54,513 nt of DNA, from NCBI GenBank assembly GCA_019247895.1, contig JAFBAF010000103.1:1-54513 (forward strand). Reading direction: 5' to 3'. Within the stretch, counting starts at the first letter, position 1; every line of letters begins with the position of its first letter. Below the pieces are notes generated by a model. It saw only the letters and a program-made list of their open reading frames with translations, was not told where the DNA came from and ran no database searches. Origin of the DNA: Parafilimonas sp. Its GTDB lineage: Bacteria > Bacteroidota > Bacteroidia > Chitinophagales > Chitinophagaceae. Shown here piece after piece: positions 25,860 to 34,853 of this stretch. A program made the position numbers and the translations under genes.

Positions 25860-27422
25860 TTAATGCGCCTCAAGCATTGCTGCGTTATTACCGGGTGTTT
25901 TCTTTTTTGCTCTTAAAAAGATTACAAACGGAATTACTATTATAAAAAATAACGCTATCAGCCTGAATGTATCAAGATAAGATAGATAATAAGCCTGCCT
26001 GTCAACCTGTGCACTTAAAATGCCTAATGCAGAATGTACTGCAGTAGCACTATCTATTCCTGTGCGTATTAGATTATGTTGTATTGCAGTTTGATGATCA
26101 TTTAATACAGCCGAACCTTGTGTAAGATTGCTTACAAGATTCATGCGATGCTCTGTATAATGCTTGGCTATATAATTATTGGCAATCGCAATTCCAAAAG
26201 CGCCACCTAATTGCCGTATCATATTGTTTAATGCAATACCGGACGAATATTCCTGAGGTTTTAATCCAACAACTGCCTGGTTAATTAATGGCAACATAAC
26301 CATTGAAAGGCCTGCGGAACGCAGAAGCAGTGGTAAAAAGAAATTCCATATGCCAACATCAGGGCTAACTCTTGATGTTAGTATAGTATAAAGCGCAAAT
26401 AGAATAAAACCTGTAATAAGAAATGGAATTGCAGGTGTTCCTTTGCTCATAGATTTACCAATTACAGGCATTAGTATTATAGCAATACAAGATGGCGCTA
26501 ATAAAGATAAGCCGGTTTCATAAGCGGAAAAACCCAACACACGTTGTGCAAGTACGGGATACACAAATACAGATGTAAACAATCCGAAACCGACTACGCA
26601 GGTAAAAATTGTAGTGAATACAAGATTACGGTTGCCCATTACTCTCAGATTGACAGCAGGGTTTTTAATTCTTAATTCGCGAATGATAAAACCTGTTAAC
26701 CCTGTCGCGGCAACAACTGAACAAATGCGGATTATATTGCTGCTAAACCAATCTTCAGATTCACCTCTTTCCAATACATATTGCAAGCAACCTATGCCTG
26801 CTGCAAGAAATAAAATACCTGTATAATCAATGTACATACCTTTTTTATGCTCGCCTTCCTTCTCTTTCTTTTCAACAAATATGTAAGCAAGAATTGTAGC
26901 CAGAAAACCGATAGGAACATTAATCATAAATATTAAAGGCCAGCTGTAATGTTCAATAATATAACCACCAATTGTAGGGCCGAATGTTGGACCTAAAACC
27001 AGCCCCATGCCAAAAAGCCCCGCAGCAATTGGTCTGTCTTTTTCTGAAAATGCATCAAACAAAATTGATTGCGATGTAGAAAGCAATGCACCACCACCAA
27101 CACCTTGCACAAACCTCCAGAGCACAATTTCAACAAGACTTGTTGAGTTGCCGCACATATAAGATGCGATTGTAAAAATTATCATAGACGCGATGTAGTA
27201 ATTTTTGCGGCCAAAATATTCAGCCAAAAAACTGGTGAGCGGAATGATGATAACATTTGCAATTGCATACGATGTAATAACCCAGCTTATATCTTCAATA
27301 CTTACTCCGAGGCTGCCGGCCATATCGGTTAAGGCAACATTTACAATGGATGTATCAACAAGCTCCATTACAGCTGCCGATACGGTTGTGATAACGATGA
27401 TATATTTAGCTAATTTTTTCAT
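25860..27422 (-). CDS. emrB: DHA2-family MFS multidrug exporter (EmrB-like)
   Basis: A 520-residue (from the ATG at 27422) inner-membrane proton antiporter with 14 predicted membrane helices, the mark of the DHA2 group. Motif C-like GFGLFTSVFVYPVL and the classical N-terminal segment VSAAVMELVDTSIVNVALTD are present, as is motif A between helices 2 and 3 (AEYFGRKNYYIA) and the LWRFVQGVGGGALLSTSQSI helix. The frame extends to 27455 but the extra 11 residues are not needed. It lies between emrA and tolC and with them forms a tripartite pump spanning both membranes. Confidence 0.92.
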   Translation of the reverse strand: MKKLAKYIIVITTVSAAVMELVDTSIVNVALTDMAGSLGVSIEDISWVITSYAIANVIIIPLTSFLAEYFGRKNYYIASMIIFTIASYMCGNSTSLVEIVLWRFVQGVGGGALLSTSQSILFDAFSEKDRPIAAGLFGMGLVLGPTFGPTIGGYIIEHYSWPLIFMINVPIGFLATILAYIFVEKKEKEGEHKKGMYIDYTGILFLAAGIGCLQYVLERGESEDWFSSNIIRICSVVAATGLTGFIIRELRIKNPAVNLRVMGNRNLVFTTIFTCVVGFGLFTSVFVYPVLAQRVLGFSAYETGLSLLAPSCIAIILMPVIGKSMSKGTPAIPFLITGFILFALYTILTSRVSPDVGIWNFFLPLLLRSAGLSMVMLPLINQAVVGLKPQEYSSGIALNNMIRQLGGAFGIAIANNYIAKHYTEHRMNLVSNLTQGSAVLNDHQTAIQHNLIRTGIDSATAVHSALGILSAQVDRQAYYLSYLDTFRLIALFFIIVIPFVIFLRAKKKTPGNNAAMLEAH

Positions 27423-27476
27423 GCGCTGAAGTTTAAATGTGAGATAATGAATCACTTCATTCTATACCCACATTTG

Positions 27477-28529
27477 TTATTTGGTTTTAATGCTTACATA
27501 AGCGCTCAAACCCGCACGCAGAATATTTTTATAGTCATTCACATCATCAATGCTTACTTTAACCGGAATGCGTTGTGTAACCTTTACAAAGTTTCCACTT
27601 GAATTATCAGGAGGTAACACAGAAAACCTTGCGCCGGTAGCTTCGCTTAAGCTTGCAATATTTCCTTTTAATGTAGAATCAGGATATGCGTCCAGTGAAA
27701 TTTCAACCGGCATGCCCGGATAAAATTTTCTAATCTGTGTTTCTTTAAAATTGGCAACTATCCAATACGTTGTATCATTCACTATAGAAAACAATGGAGA
27801 ACCGGCCTGCACAAACTGGCCCGCGGCAATGTTAAGCTTGCCTAATTTGCCAGATTGCGGTGCAAATATTTTTGTGTATGAAATTTTTAATTGCTGTTGT
27901 TGAATCGCTGCCGCTTTTGTTGCTAAACCGGCTTGCGCTTTTTGCAAACCAGCTTCAAGCACAGCAATGTGACTTTGAGCAGTTGATAAAACGCTTTGAT
28001 TATTTTCAGATTGTTGTTTTACCTGTTCTAAATTAAACTTACTGTCGTCTAATTGTTTTTTAGTAATTGCCTGGTCGTTATATAAGTTTTGATTGCGCTG
28101 GTAATCTTCCTGCGCCTGTTGTATTTTAATTGATGATAAACTTATGTCACCACGATTTGTATTTAATCCAATCTTTGCATTTTTTAAAGCAGCTTCAGCA
28201 TTCAAAATATCAGCTTTTGCTGATTCGTAATCTGCCTGCATTTGTACCAATTGTGTTTGTAATTCCTGGTCGTCAATTTCTACTAATAACTGGCCAGCCT
28301 TTACTGAATCATAATCTTTTACCGCAATTGTTTTTACGTAGCCGCTTACGCGTGGCAGCACGGGAGAAATCTGTGTTTCAACCTGTGCATCATCAGTAGT
28401 TTCGTGTGTAATAGCATAAGAAATCTTCGTCCATCCAAAGATGCCTGCTGCAATTACAATTACAGCGATAATAACATACCGGATTGGAGATTTTTTCTTT
28501 TTTTCTGATTGCTTGGTTTCTTGCTCCAT
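27477..28529 (-). CDS. emrA: HlyD/EmrA-family membrane fusion protein
   Basis: A 350-residue adaptor linking the EmrB-like pump to the TolC channel. One N-terminal membrane anchor (YVIIAVIVIAAGIFGWTKIS), then the first half of a lipoyl domain (SPVLPRVSGYVKTIAVKDYD), a long coiled-coil hairpin (about 90-190, ending near IAVLEAGLQKAQAGLATKAA), the second half-lipoyl segment (IFAPQSGKLGKLNIAAGQFV) and a beta-barrel domain (YWIVANFKETQIRKFYPGMP). All parts of an EmrA protein are there. It starts 14 bp after the tetR stop, so it is almost certainly co-transcribed with it. Confidence 0.92.
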   Translation of the reverse strand: MEQETKQSEKKKKSPIRYVIIAVIVIAAGIFGWTKISYAITHETTDDAQVETQISPVLPRVSGYVKTIAVKDYDSVKAGQLLVEIDDQELQTQLVQMQADYESAKADILNAEAALKNAKIGLNTNRGDISLSSIKIQQAQEDYQRNQNLYNDQAITKKQLDDSKFNLEQVKQQSENNQSVLSTAQSHIAVLEAGLQKAQAGLATKAAAIQQQQLKISYTKIFAPQSGKLGKLNIAAGQFVQAGSPLFSIVNDTTYWIVANFKETQIRKFYPGMPVEISLDAYPDSTLKGNIASLSEATGARFSVLPPDNSSGNFVKVTQRIPVKVSIDDVNDYKNILRAGLSAYVSIKTK

Positions 28530-28543
28530 AGATCTTTTTCTAT

Positions 28544-29161
28544 TTATTTGTTTGACAGATGAGCATGCATCAATTGTTTCAAATGAGTTGATACACGCTT
28601 TTTAAATTTGTTGTCTTCGTATGGCACGTAATCGCCAGCTTTATGCATCAGCTTATTACAAAACTTTTTAGAAAGTAAAATCTGGTTTATCGTTCCTACG
28701 AGTGAAGCGATGGTTAGCTCAGGATCAACTTTTTTAAACTCACCATTTTTTATGCCGGATTCAACAATATTTTTTATGATAACTGCATTGGGATAAAGGC
28801 TGTTTACAATTGAATCCTGTAAACTTTCGCGCTGGTTAAGAATAAGTTCCTGGTGAATAAGCCGGTGAAATATGCGGTGTGTAAAAAGTCTTTCTATATA
28901 AGAATCAATAACTGCTTCTATTTTCCCGATCTGTGAAAGTTTCTCATTGTGTAATATTTCATCCAGTATTCCACGGGTGGTTGTTGATTTGTATTCAACA
29001 ATATTTTCAAAAAGTTTTTCCTTGCTTCCAAAATAGTAATTAACCATTGCTACATTTACAGAAGCTTTTTCAGCAATATCTCTAATAGAAGTGCCTTCAA
29101 AGCCTTTTTCTGCAAAAAGATGAAGCGCGGTTACCATTATTTGCTCACGTTTGTCTTTCAT
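28544..29161 (-). CDS. TetR/AcrR-family transcriptional regulator
   Basis: A 205-residue repressor. The N-terminal helix-turn-helix is clear: REQIMVTALHLFAEKGFEGT, then SIRDIAEKASVNVAMVNYYF and GSKEKLFENIVEYK. The C-terminal ligand and dimer domain (about 60-200) is variable, as usual in the family; the inducer cannot be predicted. It is the first gene of the operon with emrA, emrB and tolC, and its promoter is overlaid by two tandem operator-like repeats, so autorepression and drug-induced release are the likely regulation. Confidence 0.92.
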   Translation of the reverse strand: MKDKREQIMVTALHLFAEKGFEGTSIRDIAEKASVNVAMVNYYFGSKEKLFENIVEYKSTTTRGILDEILHNEKLSQIGKIEAVIDSYIERLFTHRIFHRLIHQELILNQRESLQDSIVNSLYPNAVIIKNIVESGIKNGEFKKVDPELTIASLVGTINQILLSKKFCNKLMHKAGDYVPYEDNKFKKRVSTHLKQLMHAHLSNK

Positions 29162-29181
29162 GCCTTTTCAAATTCAGGGCA

Positions 29182-29213
29182 CAAAATTAAACAAACGTTT
29201 AAAATTAAACAAA
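29182..29213 (-). promoter_or_regulatory. tetR core promoter (-33 and -7)
   Basis: On the minus strand TTTG (29213-29210) is followed after 20 bp by TAATTTTG (29189-29182), a good match to the Bacteroidota consensus TTTG/TAnnTTTG. The -7 box ends 20 bases before the tetR ATG. Confidence 0.65.
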
Positions 29214-29218
29214 CGTTT
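29183..29218. promoter_or_regulatory. Two tandem 18-bp operator repeats upstream of tetR
   Basis: AAAATTAAACAAACGTTT occurs at 29183-29200 and again, exactly and head to tail, at 29201-29218. Each contains TTAAAC-AAAC-GTTTAA, an inverted repeat with a 4-bp centre (29187-29202 and 29205-29220). The pair covers the -33 and -7 elements of tetR and is the probable binding site of its product. Confidence 0.75.
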
Positions 29219-29237
29219 AATTAATTTTTTTTATTTT

Positions 29238-30065
29238 TTACCGGTAAGTATAGGTAACGGTTCCAAGGAGTTCCTGGTGCTTGTCGAATAAAACATCCTT
29301 CAATTTCAGGCCGCGATCATCATAAACATATTTCCAAATAATATAGTCAGACGATGCCTGCGGCACTTGTGTGAGTGAAGCAAGCATGCCTGCTTCATTA
29401 TATTCAAATACAAAATCAGGCAACATTTGTTGTGCCTGCAAATTAAAACGTACAATATCAGTTAGCTGATTTTGATTGTTATAGTAATAATAATAGTGTT
29501 CTATAAACCGGCCTTTTTTTGTCCATATTTCTTCAGTAATATTTTGCTGCGCATCCTTTTTAAAATGAACGATCGTGCTATCGGCCTTATCTTTAATTCT
29601 TATCATTGAATCAGGAGTATTGCCAGTATAAAACCATTTATGCAATTCAGTTGTATGCGTATCCATTGCAGTGTCATCAGTTTGTGTTTTCACCTGAGTA
29701 ATATTGCCTGAATTATCATATGCATACTCAACGGCAGTTAAAACATTGTCAGCACTGTCTGTTGATTTAACAAGCAAATTATTTGCGTAAGTATCAAAAT
29801 CATCAGATGTTCCGCCGGTTTCTAATTCTGTATGCGTTGTTACGAGTGTACCATTATTGGTAATTGTTTTCAAATACACGAAGCCTGTTGTTGGCGTGTT
29901 ATCAGCATCAGCGCTCGTTGCAGAAACCTCTTTAATATTATTTTTTAAAAGCGTTTGGTATAAATTATTTGATGCTTTTAAAGACACAACATCATTATAA
30001 TAAAACTGGGCAGTGCAATTACATAATATGAAAAAAAATGTTAACAGCAATAAGCTTCTTTGCAT
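29238..30065 (-). CDS. Exported protein with YD/RHS-like repeats
   Basis: A 275-residue protein from the ATG at 30065, with a signal peptide MQRSLLLLTFFFILCNCTAQ. The mature part has several short tyrosine/aspartate-rich repeats resembling single YD (RHS) units: VEYAYDNSGNITQVKTQTD, HFKKDAQQNITEEI, YYYYYNNQNQLTDIVRFNLQ, FVFEYNEAGMLASLTQ, WKYVYDDRGLKLKDVLFDKH. This is a beta-rich secreted protein of a type common in Bacteroidota; no toxin domain is visible. The function is unknown. A TTG at 30086 in the same frame would only lengthen the signal peptide. The stop is 20 bp from the tandem operators of the tetR operon. Confidence 0.68.
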   Translation of the reverse strand: MQRSLLLLTFFFILCNCTAQFYYNDVVSLKASNNLYQTLLKNNIKEVSATSADADNTPTTGFVYLKTITNNGTLVTTHTELETGGTSDDFDTYANNLLVKSTDSADNVLTAVEYAYDNSGNITQVKTQTDDTAMDTHTTELHKWFYTGNTPDSMIRIKDKADSTIVHFKKDAQQNITEEIWTKKGRFIEHYYYYYNNQNQLTDIVRFNLQAQQMLPDFVFEYNEAGMLASLTQVPQASSDYIIWKYVYDDRGLKLKDVLFDKHQELLGTVTYTYR

Positions 30066-30202
30066 AATTGTTCTTTGATTCAACAATAACGAAAAATGTG
30101 CGGCAAGGTATATATTGCTGCTTAAAATGCCTTGTGTATTTTTAGTGAAAATTTATAAACAACAAATTTCAGTAACTATTTATTGATTTTGCAATAACAA
30201 TT

Positions 30203-30976
30203 ATGGGATACAAAGAAAATTTTGAAAGACTGGTGGGCATAATGGATGAACTGAGGGAAAAATGCCCGTGGGATAAAAAGCAAACCATTCAAACATTGCG
30301 CTCAATGACGATTGAAGAAACGTATGAACTTGCAGATGCAATCACTGAAGAAAACTGGCAGGAAATAAAAGAAGAGCTGGGCGATATTTTATTGCACATT
30401 ATTTTTTATGCACGCATTGCGGGAGAACAAAACCAGTTTACACTAAATGATGTGCTCGAAATGATTTGTAACAAACTTATTGTTCGCCATCCGCATATTT
30501 ATGGTGAAATAAAAGTGGATAATGATGAAGATGTGAAAAAGAATTGGGAAAAAATAAAACTAAGCGAAGGTAAATTATCCGTATTAAGCGGCGTTCCTGT
30601 ATCGCTGCCGGCAATTGTAAAAGCTGCACGTATACAGGAAAAAGCAAAACAGGTTGGTTTTGAATGGAAGCAAAAAGAAGATGTGTGGTTAAAGGTTAAA
30701 GAAGAAATGGATGAACTGCAAGAAGCTATAAAAAATAATGATGCAAAAGAAGTGGAAGCCGAATTTGGAGATGTGCTTTTTAGTCTTGTTAATTATGCAC
30801 GGTTTTTGAATATTGACGCTGAAAATGCTTTAGAACAGACCAATAAAAAATTCATTCATCGCTTTAAGCGCATGGAAGTGATCGCTAAAGAAGAAAACAA
30901 GAATTTGTATGATATGAGCCTTGAGGAAATGGATTCGATCTGGAATATTGTAAAAAAAGAAAAACCCGTTAATTGA
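30203..30976 (+). CDS. mazG: Nucleoside triphosphate pyrophosphohydrolase
   Basis: A 257-residue protein with two tandem MazG domains, matching E. coli MazG (263 residues). It hydrolyses (d)NTPs to monophosphate and pyrophosphate and so cleans the nucleotide pool or tunes ppGpp-related stress. Metal-binding helices are complete in both halves: TIEETYELADAITEENWQEI, KEELGDILLHIIFYARI, and LKVKEEMDELQEAIKNNDAK, EVEAEFGDVLFSLVNYARF. The signature LREKCPWDKKQTIQTLR opens the protein and HRFKRMEVIAKEENKNL lies near the end. The following gene overlaps it by 4 bp. Confidence 0.95.
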   Translation: MGYKENFERLVGIMDELREKCPWDKKQTIQTLRSMTIEETYELADAITEENWQEIKEELGDILLHIIFYARIAGEQNQFTLNDVLEMICNKLIVRHPHIYGEIKVDNDEDVKKNWEKIKLSEGKLSVLSGVPVSLPAIVKAARIQEKAKQVGFEWKQKEDVWLKVKEEMDELQEAIKNNDAKEVEAEFGDVLFSLVNYARFLNIDAENALEQTNKKFIHRFKRMEVIAKEENKNLYDMSLEEMDSIWNIVKKEKPVN

Positions 30977-33900
30977 TCAAGATCATAAAACCTGCGATCA
31001 ACAAAAACGCCTGGCTTTTTTTGGCTGCGGCATGGGTTTATACATTGTCATTCATCTTCACAAATTATTTTTCATACAGTTCATCTTCACAGAAAGTCGC
31101 TTCTATTTTAAGTGAATACATACAAGGCCAGGAAAAATCTTTCAAAATTTTGTTGCATGATACCGCAACTGTTTCAGCTATAATTAATGATCATAATTCC
31201 GCCGTAAAAACACAATTGCTCAGCAACTCTCAGGGAATTTTTGCTTACCAGGTAAACGATATCGGTAATCCAATAGAAATTTTTTGGAATACAAATAAAA
31301 TGGCTGTTGAGCAACCCGATCTTTCCAAACCTGATGGCAGCTATTTGATAAATTACCAGAACGGAACATTTGAAATGGTTAAATCTTCTTTGACAAGAAA
31401 AGATGTAACTTATGTGTTTATAACCCTTATACCAATTCGGTGGCAGTATTTTATGCAGAACGAATATTTGCAGCCGCATTTTGCAGTAAGTGAAGCAATC
31501 AGTAATGATTATGAAATTGCCGCAGCCGATGAAGGTGCGCCTGTAAAAAATTCAGAGGGAAAAATTCTATTTGGTATTAAAGAAACAAACCAGGCTTACA
31601 GTGATATACCTGTTGGATTCTCCGTTTTTTTGCGTGTTATAGCGTTGGTATTTTTTCTCTTTTTTGTAAATAACCTATCCGCAGAAGTGGCAAGGCAAAA
31701 AAAATTTAAAAACGGTTTTGCATTGCTTGTTGTTTCGTTTCTAATACTCAGGCTTATCATTTACTTTTTTCGCTTCCCGTTTAATTACCAGGTTACAGCA
31801 TTGTTCAACCCGGCAATTTATCATAGCGGGGATGTAAACAGGTCGTTGGGTGATTTATTACTGAACGCGTCAATGGTTCTATGGATAATTCTTTTTTTCA
31901 GGAAAAGAGTTAAAGTAAATGCGTTGCATTCATTAAAATTATTTCCCGTTACCTACAGCATTTTAATTTATTCCTCTTTTCTTATTATTCCTTTAATCAG
32001 TTTTTATGTTGCCAACATAATCAACGGTCTTGTTACGCATTCTACTATCAGTTTTAATGCAGCAGATTTTTTCTCACTTTCCATATTTTCATTTACCGGC
32101 TTTGTCATCATTTGTATGTTGCTGTATATATGGCTATACCTAACAGGTTTGTTTGTTCAGTTAGCATCAAAAACAAAAGTCCCTGCGTTCTGGAGATTTA
32201 TTTTAACTGTAACCTGCAGCTTTTTTTTAATATCAATTCATATTTTTTCGGTTGATGTGAGATCCCTTTTAATCGTTACAGCTTTTATCTTATTGGTCAC
32301 AGGCTTTATTACTTATCGGGATAATCCTTCGTTCTCGCCATTGGTCTCTTCTCCTTATTTTATTGTATGGGCATTAATGCTAACAGCACTTGCTTCAGCG
32401 CTTATCATTTATCAAAACAATATAAAAGAAGAAAAATTAAGACTTGATACAGCAAAGATCATACAGGAACAAACAGATTCATCCGGAACTTTTTTGGTGC
32501 GGTTATCATTGAATAATTTTTCCGATGCCTTCTTAGAAAATAATTTCGGGAGGTTTAAAGATCCTTATCAAAATAAGTTTATAAAAGATAGTCTTGTTAA
32601 AAAGAACCTTTCTGCTTATCTCACAAAATATATCACCAAGGTATATGTGTTCAACAGCAACGATCAGCCGTTATATAATGAGGATTCAATAACCTACGAC
32701 GTTATAAATTCAGTGCTGGAAAACAGGGCCAAACAAACATCTGTTCCCGGCTTATATTTTTATCGCACAAAGCCTGATAACTACAATTATATTTATGTGA
32801 GAAAGATTGCAAAAGATTCTTCTTATCTCGGTTCATTATTCGTGCTTGTTCAACCCAAAATATACGAGAGTACAACACTTGTTCCTGAGCTGTTTAAACA
32901 AAACAATGATATTTCATCACTCACACAAAGTGGCTACACATTTGGAATATATGAAAATAGAAAGCTTACCAGTTCTTTCACAGGCTTTAATTTTTCCGAT
33001 TCGGTAAATGAAACACAAATTCCAAAAACAGGGTATTATTTTAAAGACTCATTGGGTTACAGCCAGCTTTGGTACAATACAGGCAATAACAAGCTGCTCA
33101 TCATCGCTAAAAAAAATAATTGGTTCTTTAACTTCACTACATTATTTGCATACCTGTTTGTTTTATTTATTGTGATTGCATTTGTAGTGCACAGCGGCAG
33201 GCTTGTATTTACAAGTGAGAGTGCGAAATTCAGTTTAAGAAATTTATTTCGTTTTAATATCCGAACGCAGGTGCAAACAACAATTGTTGGTGTAAGTATT
33301 TTATCATTTTTAATTATCGGAGTAGCTACGATATCTTTTTTTATTCTTCGTTTCAACGAAAGCACAAGCAACCAACTTATTAACACTTCACAAATGCTGG
33401 CCAGTGAAATCCAGCAAACTTTAAAGTCAGAAATTGTTCCCGGTGATGCGCTTACTGTTGATGCTGCTGATGCGGATGGTGAATTTGAAAAAAAGATATC
33501 AGATATTGCGACCATACATAATGCAGATGTAAACGTTTATGCAAAGAATGGCGTATTACTTGTTTCAACACAACCATATATTTATACAAGAGATATATTA
33601 AGCAACCGCATGAACCCGCGTGCCTTTTTTGAATTGCATTATAATCAAAGCACCCGATTTTTGCATAGGGAACAAATTGGTAATTTTTCTTTCAGAAGTA
33701 TTTACACACCTGTAAAAGATGAGAAAGATGAAACAGTTGCTTATCTCAACATTCCATCTTTAAGTACACAAAATGAATTAAAAGAAGAGATTTCAGATTT
33801 TCTCGTTACGCTCATTATTTTGAATGCACTCATTTTTATTTTCGCAGGTGCCATTGCGGTTACACTTACAGGCCGTATTACTTCGTCGCTCGAATTGATC

Positions 33901-34716
33901 GGAAGCAAAATGAAAGAAATAAAAATCGGCAGTGCAAATGAAGAAATTGCATGGAAAAGAAATGATGAAATTGGAATGTTGGTTGATGAATACAACAAAA
34001 TGGTAAAGCAATTAGAGCACAGTGCAGAAACATTGGCAAAGAGTGAGCGTGAAGGTGCATGGCGCGAAATGGCAAGGCAGGTTGCGCATGAAATAAAAAA
34101 CCCTTTAACGCCGATGAAGCTGAGTATTCAATATTTGCAACGCGCAATTGAAGAAGATACGCCAATGGCAATTGAGCTTTCAAAAAAATTAGCTTCAACA
34201 TTAATTGAGCAGATTGATCAGCTTTCTAAAATTGCAGGCGATTTTTCGCAGTTTGCAAATATCGAAAACATAAAACCTGAACGTTTCAGCCTAAGCGATC
34301 TTATTCAAAATCTTGTGAATCTTTATGAAACAGATTCGCATCTTTTAATTCAGTATCATGCAACAAATAATCACATTGAAGTGTTTTCAGATAAAGCGCA
34401 GATCAATCGCTTATTTACTAATCTTATAAAAAATGCAATTGAAGCTTCTGATGAATCTGACATTGCACGCATCCAGATAAAACAATTCACGCAAGATAAA
34501 AATGTCATCGTTTCAGTAACGGATTATGGCAATGGAATTAATGAAGCGTTGCGTACAAAAATTTTCAATCCAAACTTTACTACAAAATCTTCAGGCACAG
34601 GTTTGGGTTTGGCAATTTGCAAAGCCATTGTTGAAAAAGCAGGCGGCAAAATTTGGTTCGCCACTTCGCCCGGCGAAGGCACAACTTTTTATGTAAATCT
34701 TCCATTGGCAAATTAA
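30973..34716 (+). CDS. Large NtrY-like membrane sensor histidine kinase
   Basis: A 1247-residue kinase. Order: a first membrane helix (about 13-31), an extracytoplasmic domain (about 32-210), a bundle of about eight membrane helices (215-485), another extracytoplasmic domain (490-715), two helices (about 718-795), a Cache-like domain (795-945), a helix, HAMP (about 968-1020), HisKA and HATPase. The phosphorylated His is His1039 in VAHEIKNPLTPMKLSIQ. The N box NLIKNAIEAS, DYGNGI and SSGTGLGLAICKAI are intact. NtrY proteins usually have about 750 residues. The start is TTG at 30973 within TTGA, overlapping the mazG stop. No response regulator lies nearby. Confidence 0.9.
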   Translation: MIKIIKPAINKNAWLFLAAAWVYTLSFIFTNYFSYSSSSQKVASILSEYIQGQEKSFKILLHDTATVSAIINDHNSAVKTQLLSNSQGIFAYQVNDIGNPIEIFWNTNKMAVEQPDLSKPDGSYLINYQNGTFEMVKSSLTRKDVTYVFITLIPIRWQYFMQNEYLQPHFAVSEAISNDYEIAAADEGAPVKNSEGKILFGIKETNQAYSDIPVGFSVFLRVIALVFFLFFVNNLSAEVARQKKFKNGFALLVVSFLILRLIIYFFRFPFNYQVTALFNPAIYHSGDVNRSLGDLLLNASMVLWIILFFRKRVKVNALHSLKLFPVTYSILIYSSFLIIPLISFYVANIINGLVTHSTISFNAADFFSLSIFSFTGFVIICMLLYIWLYLTGLFVQLASKTKVPAFWRFILTVTCSFFLISIHIFSVDVRSLLIVTAFILLVTGFITYRDNPSFSPLVSSPYFIVWALMLTALASALIIYQNNIKEEKLRLDTAKIIQEQTDSSGTFLVRLSLNNFSDAFLENNFGRFKDPYQNKFIKDSLVKKNLSAYLTKYITKVYVFNSNDQPLYNEDSITYDVINSVLENRAKQTSVPGLYFYRTKPDNYNYIYVRKIAKDSSYLGSLFVLVQPKIYESTTLVPELFKQNNDISSLTQSGYTFGIYENRKLTSSFTGFNFSDSVNETQIPKTGYYFKDSLGYSQLWYNTGNNKLLIIAKKNNWFFNFTTLFAYLFVLFIVIAFVVHSGRLVFTSESAKFSLRNLFRFNIRTQVQTTIVGVSILSFLIIGVATISFFILRFNESTSNQLINTSQMLASEIQQTLKSEIVPGDALTVDAADADGEFEKKISDIATIHNADVNVYAKNGVLLVSTQPYIYTRDILSNRMNPRAFFELHYNQSTRFLHREQIGNFSFRSIYTPVKDEKDETVAYLNIPSLSTQNELKEEISDFLVTLIILNALIFIFAGAIAVTLTGRITSSLELIGSKMKEIKIGSANEEIAWKRNDEIGMLVDEYNKMVKQLEHSAETLAKSEREGAWREMARQVAHEIKNPLTPMKLSIQYLQRAIEEDTPMAIELSKKLASTLIEQIDQLSKIAGDFSQFANIENIKPERFSLSDLIQNLVNLYETDSHLLIQYHATNNHIEVFSDKAQINRLFTNLIKNAIEASDESDIARIQIKQFTQDKNVIVSVTDYGNGINEALRTKIFNPNFTTKSSGTGLGLAICKAIVEKAGGKIWFATSPGEGTTFYVNLPLAN

Positions 34717-34723
34717 GCTTCGC

Positions 34724-34843
34724 TTAATAATTTCTATTGTAAACCAGCTTTTGAAATTCACTCAGCTTCGTTGTGTCACTCACTTGTACTGCAACAATAC
34801 TATTCAGCAATCGGCTTAAATTATTTGGCGCATCATTTGTTTT
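34724..34843 (-). other. Antisense 39-codon open frame without a start codon, possible gene remnant
   Basis: Between the kinase and the glycosylase the minus strand reads APNNLSRLLNSIVAVQVSDT, continuing TKLSEFQKLVYNRNY and a stop, preceded directly by a stop codon. There is no ATG. Codon and residue use look protein-like, so this may be the last part of a decayed gene, but no homologue is recognised and chance is possible. Confidence 0.2.
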
Positions 34844-34853
34844 TTAGTTATTC

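Noticed and set aside
33057-33515. 152-codon antisense frame within the kinase gene
   Set aside because: Long, but it is opposite a well-supported gene, and its composition (Ser, Ile, Lys) is that of antisense reading.
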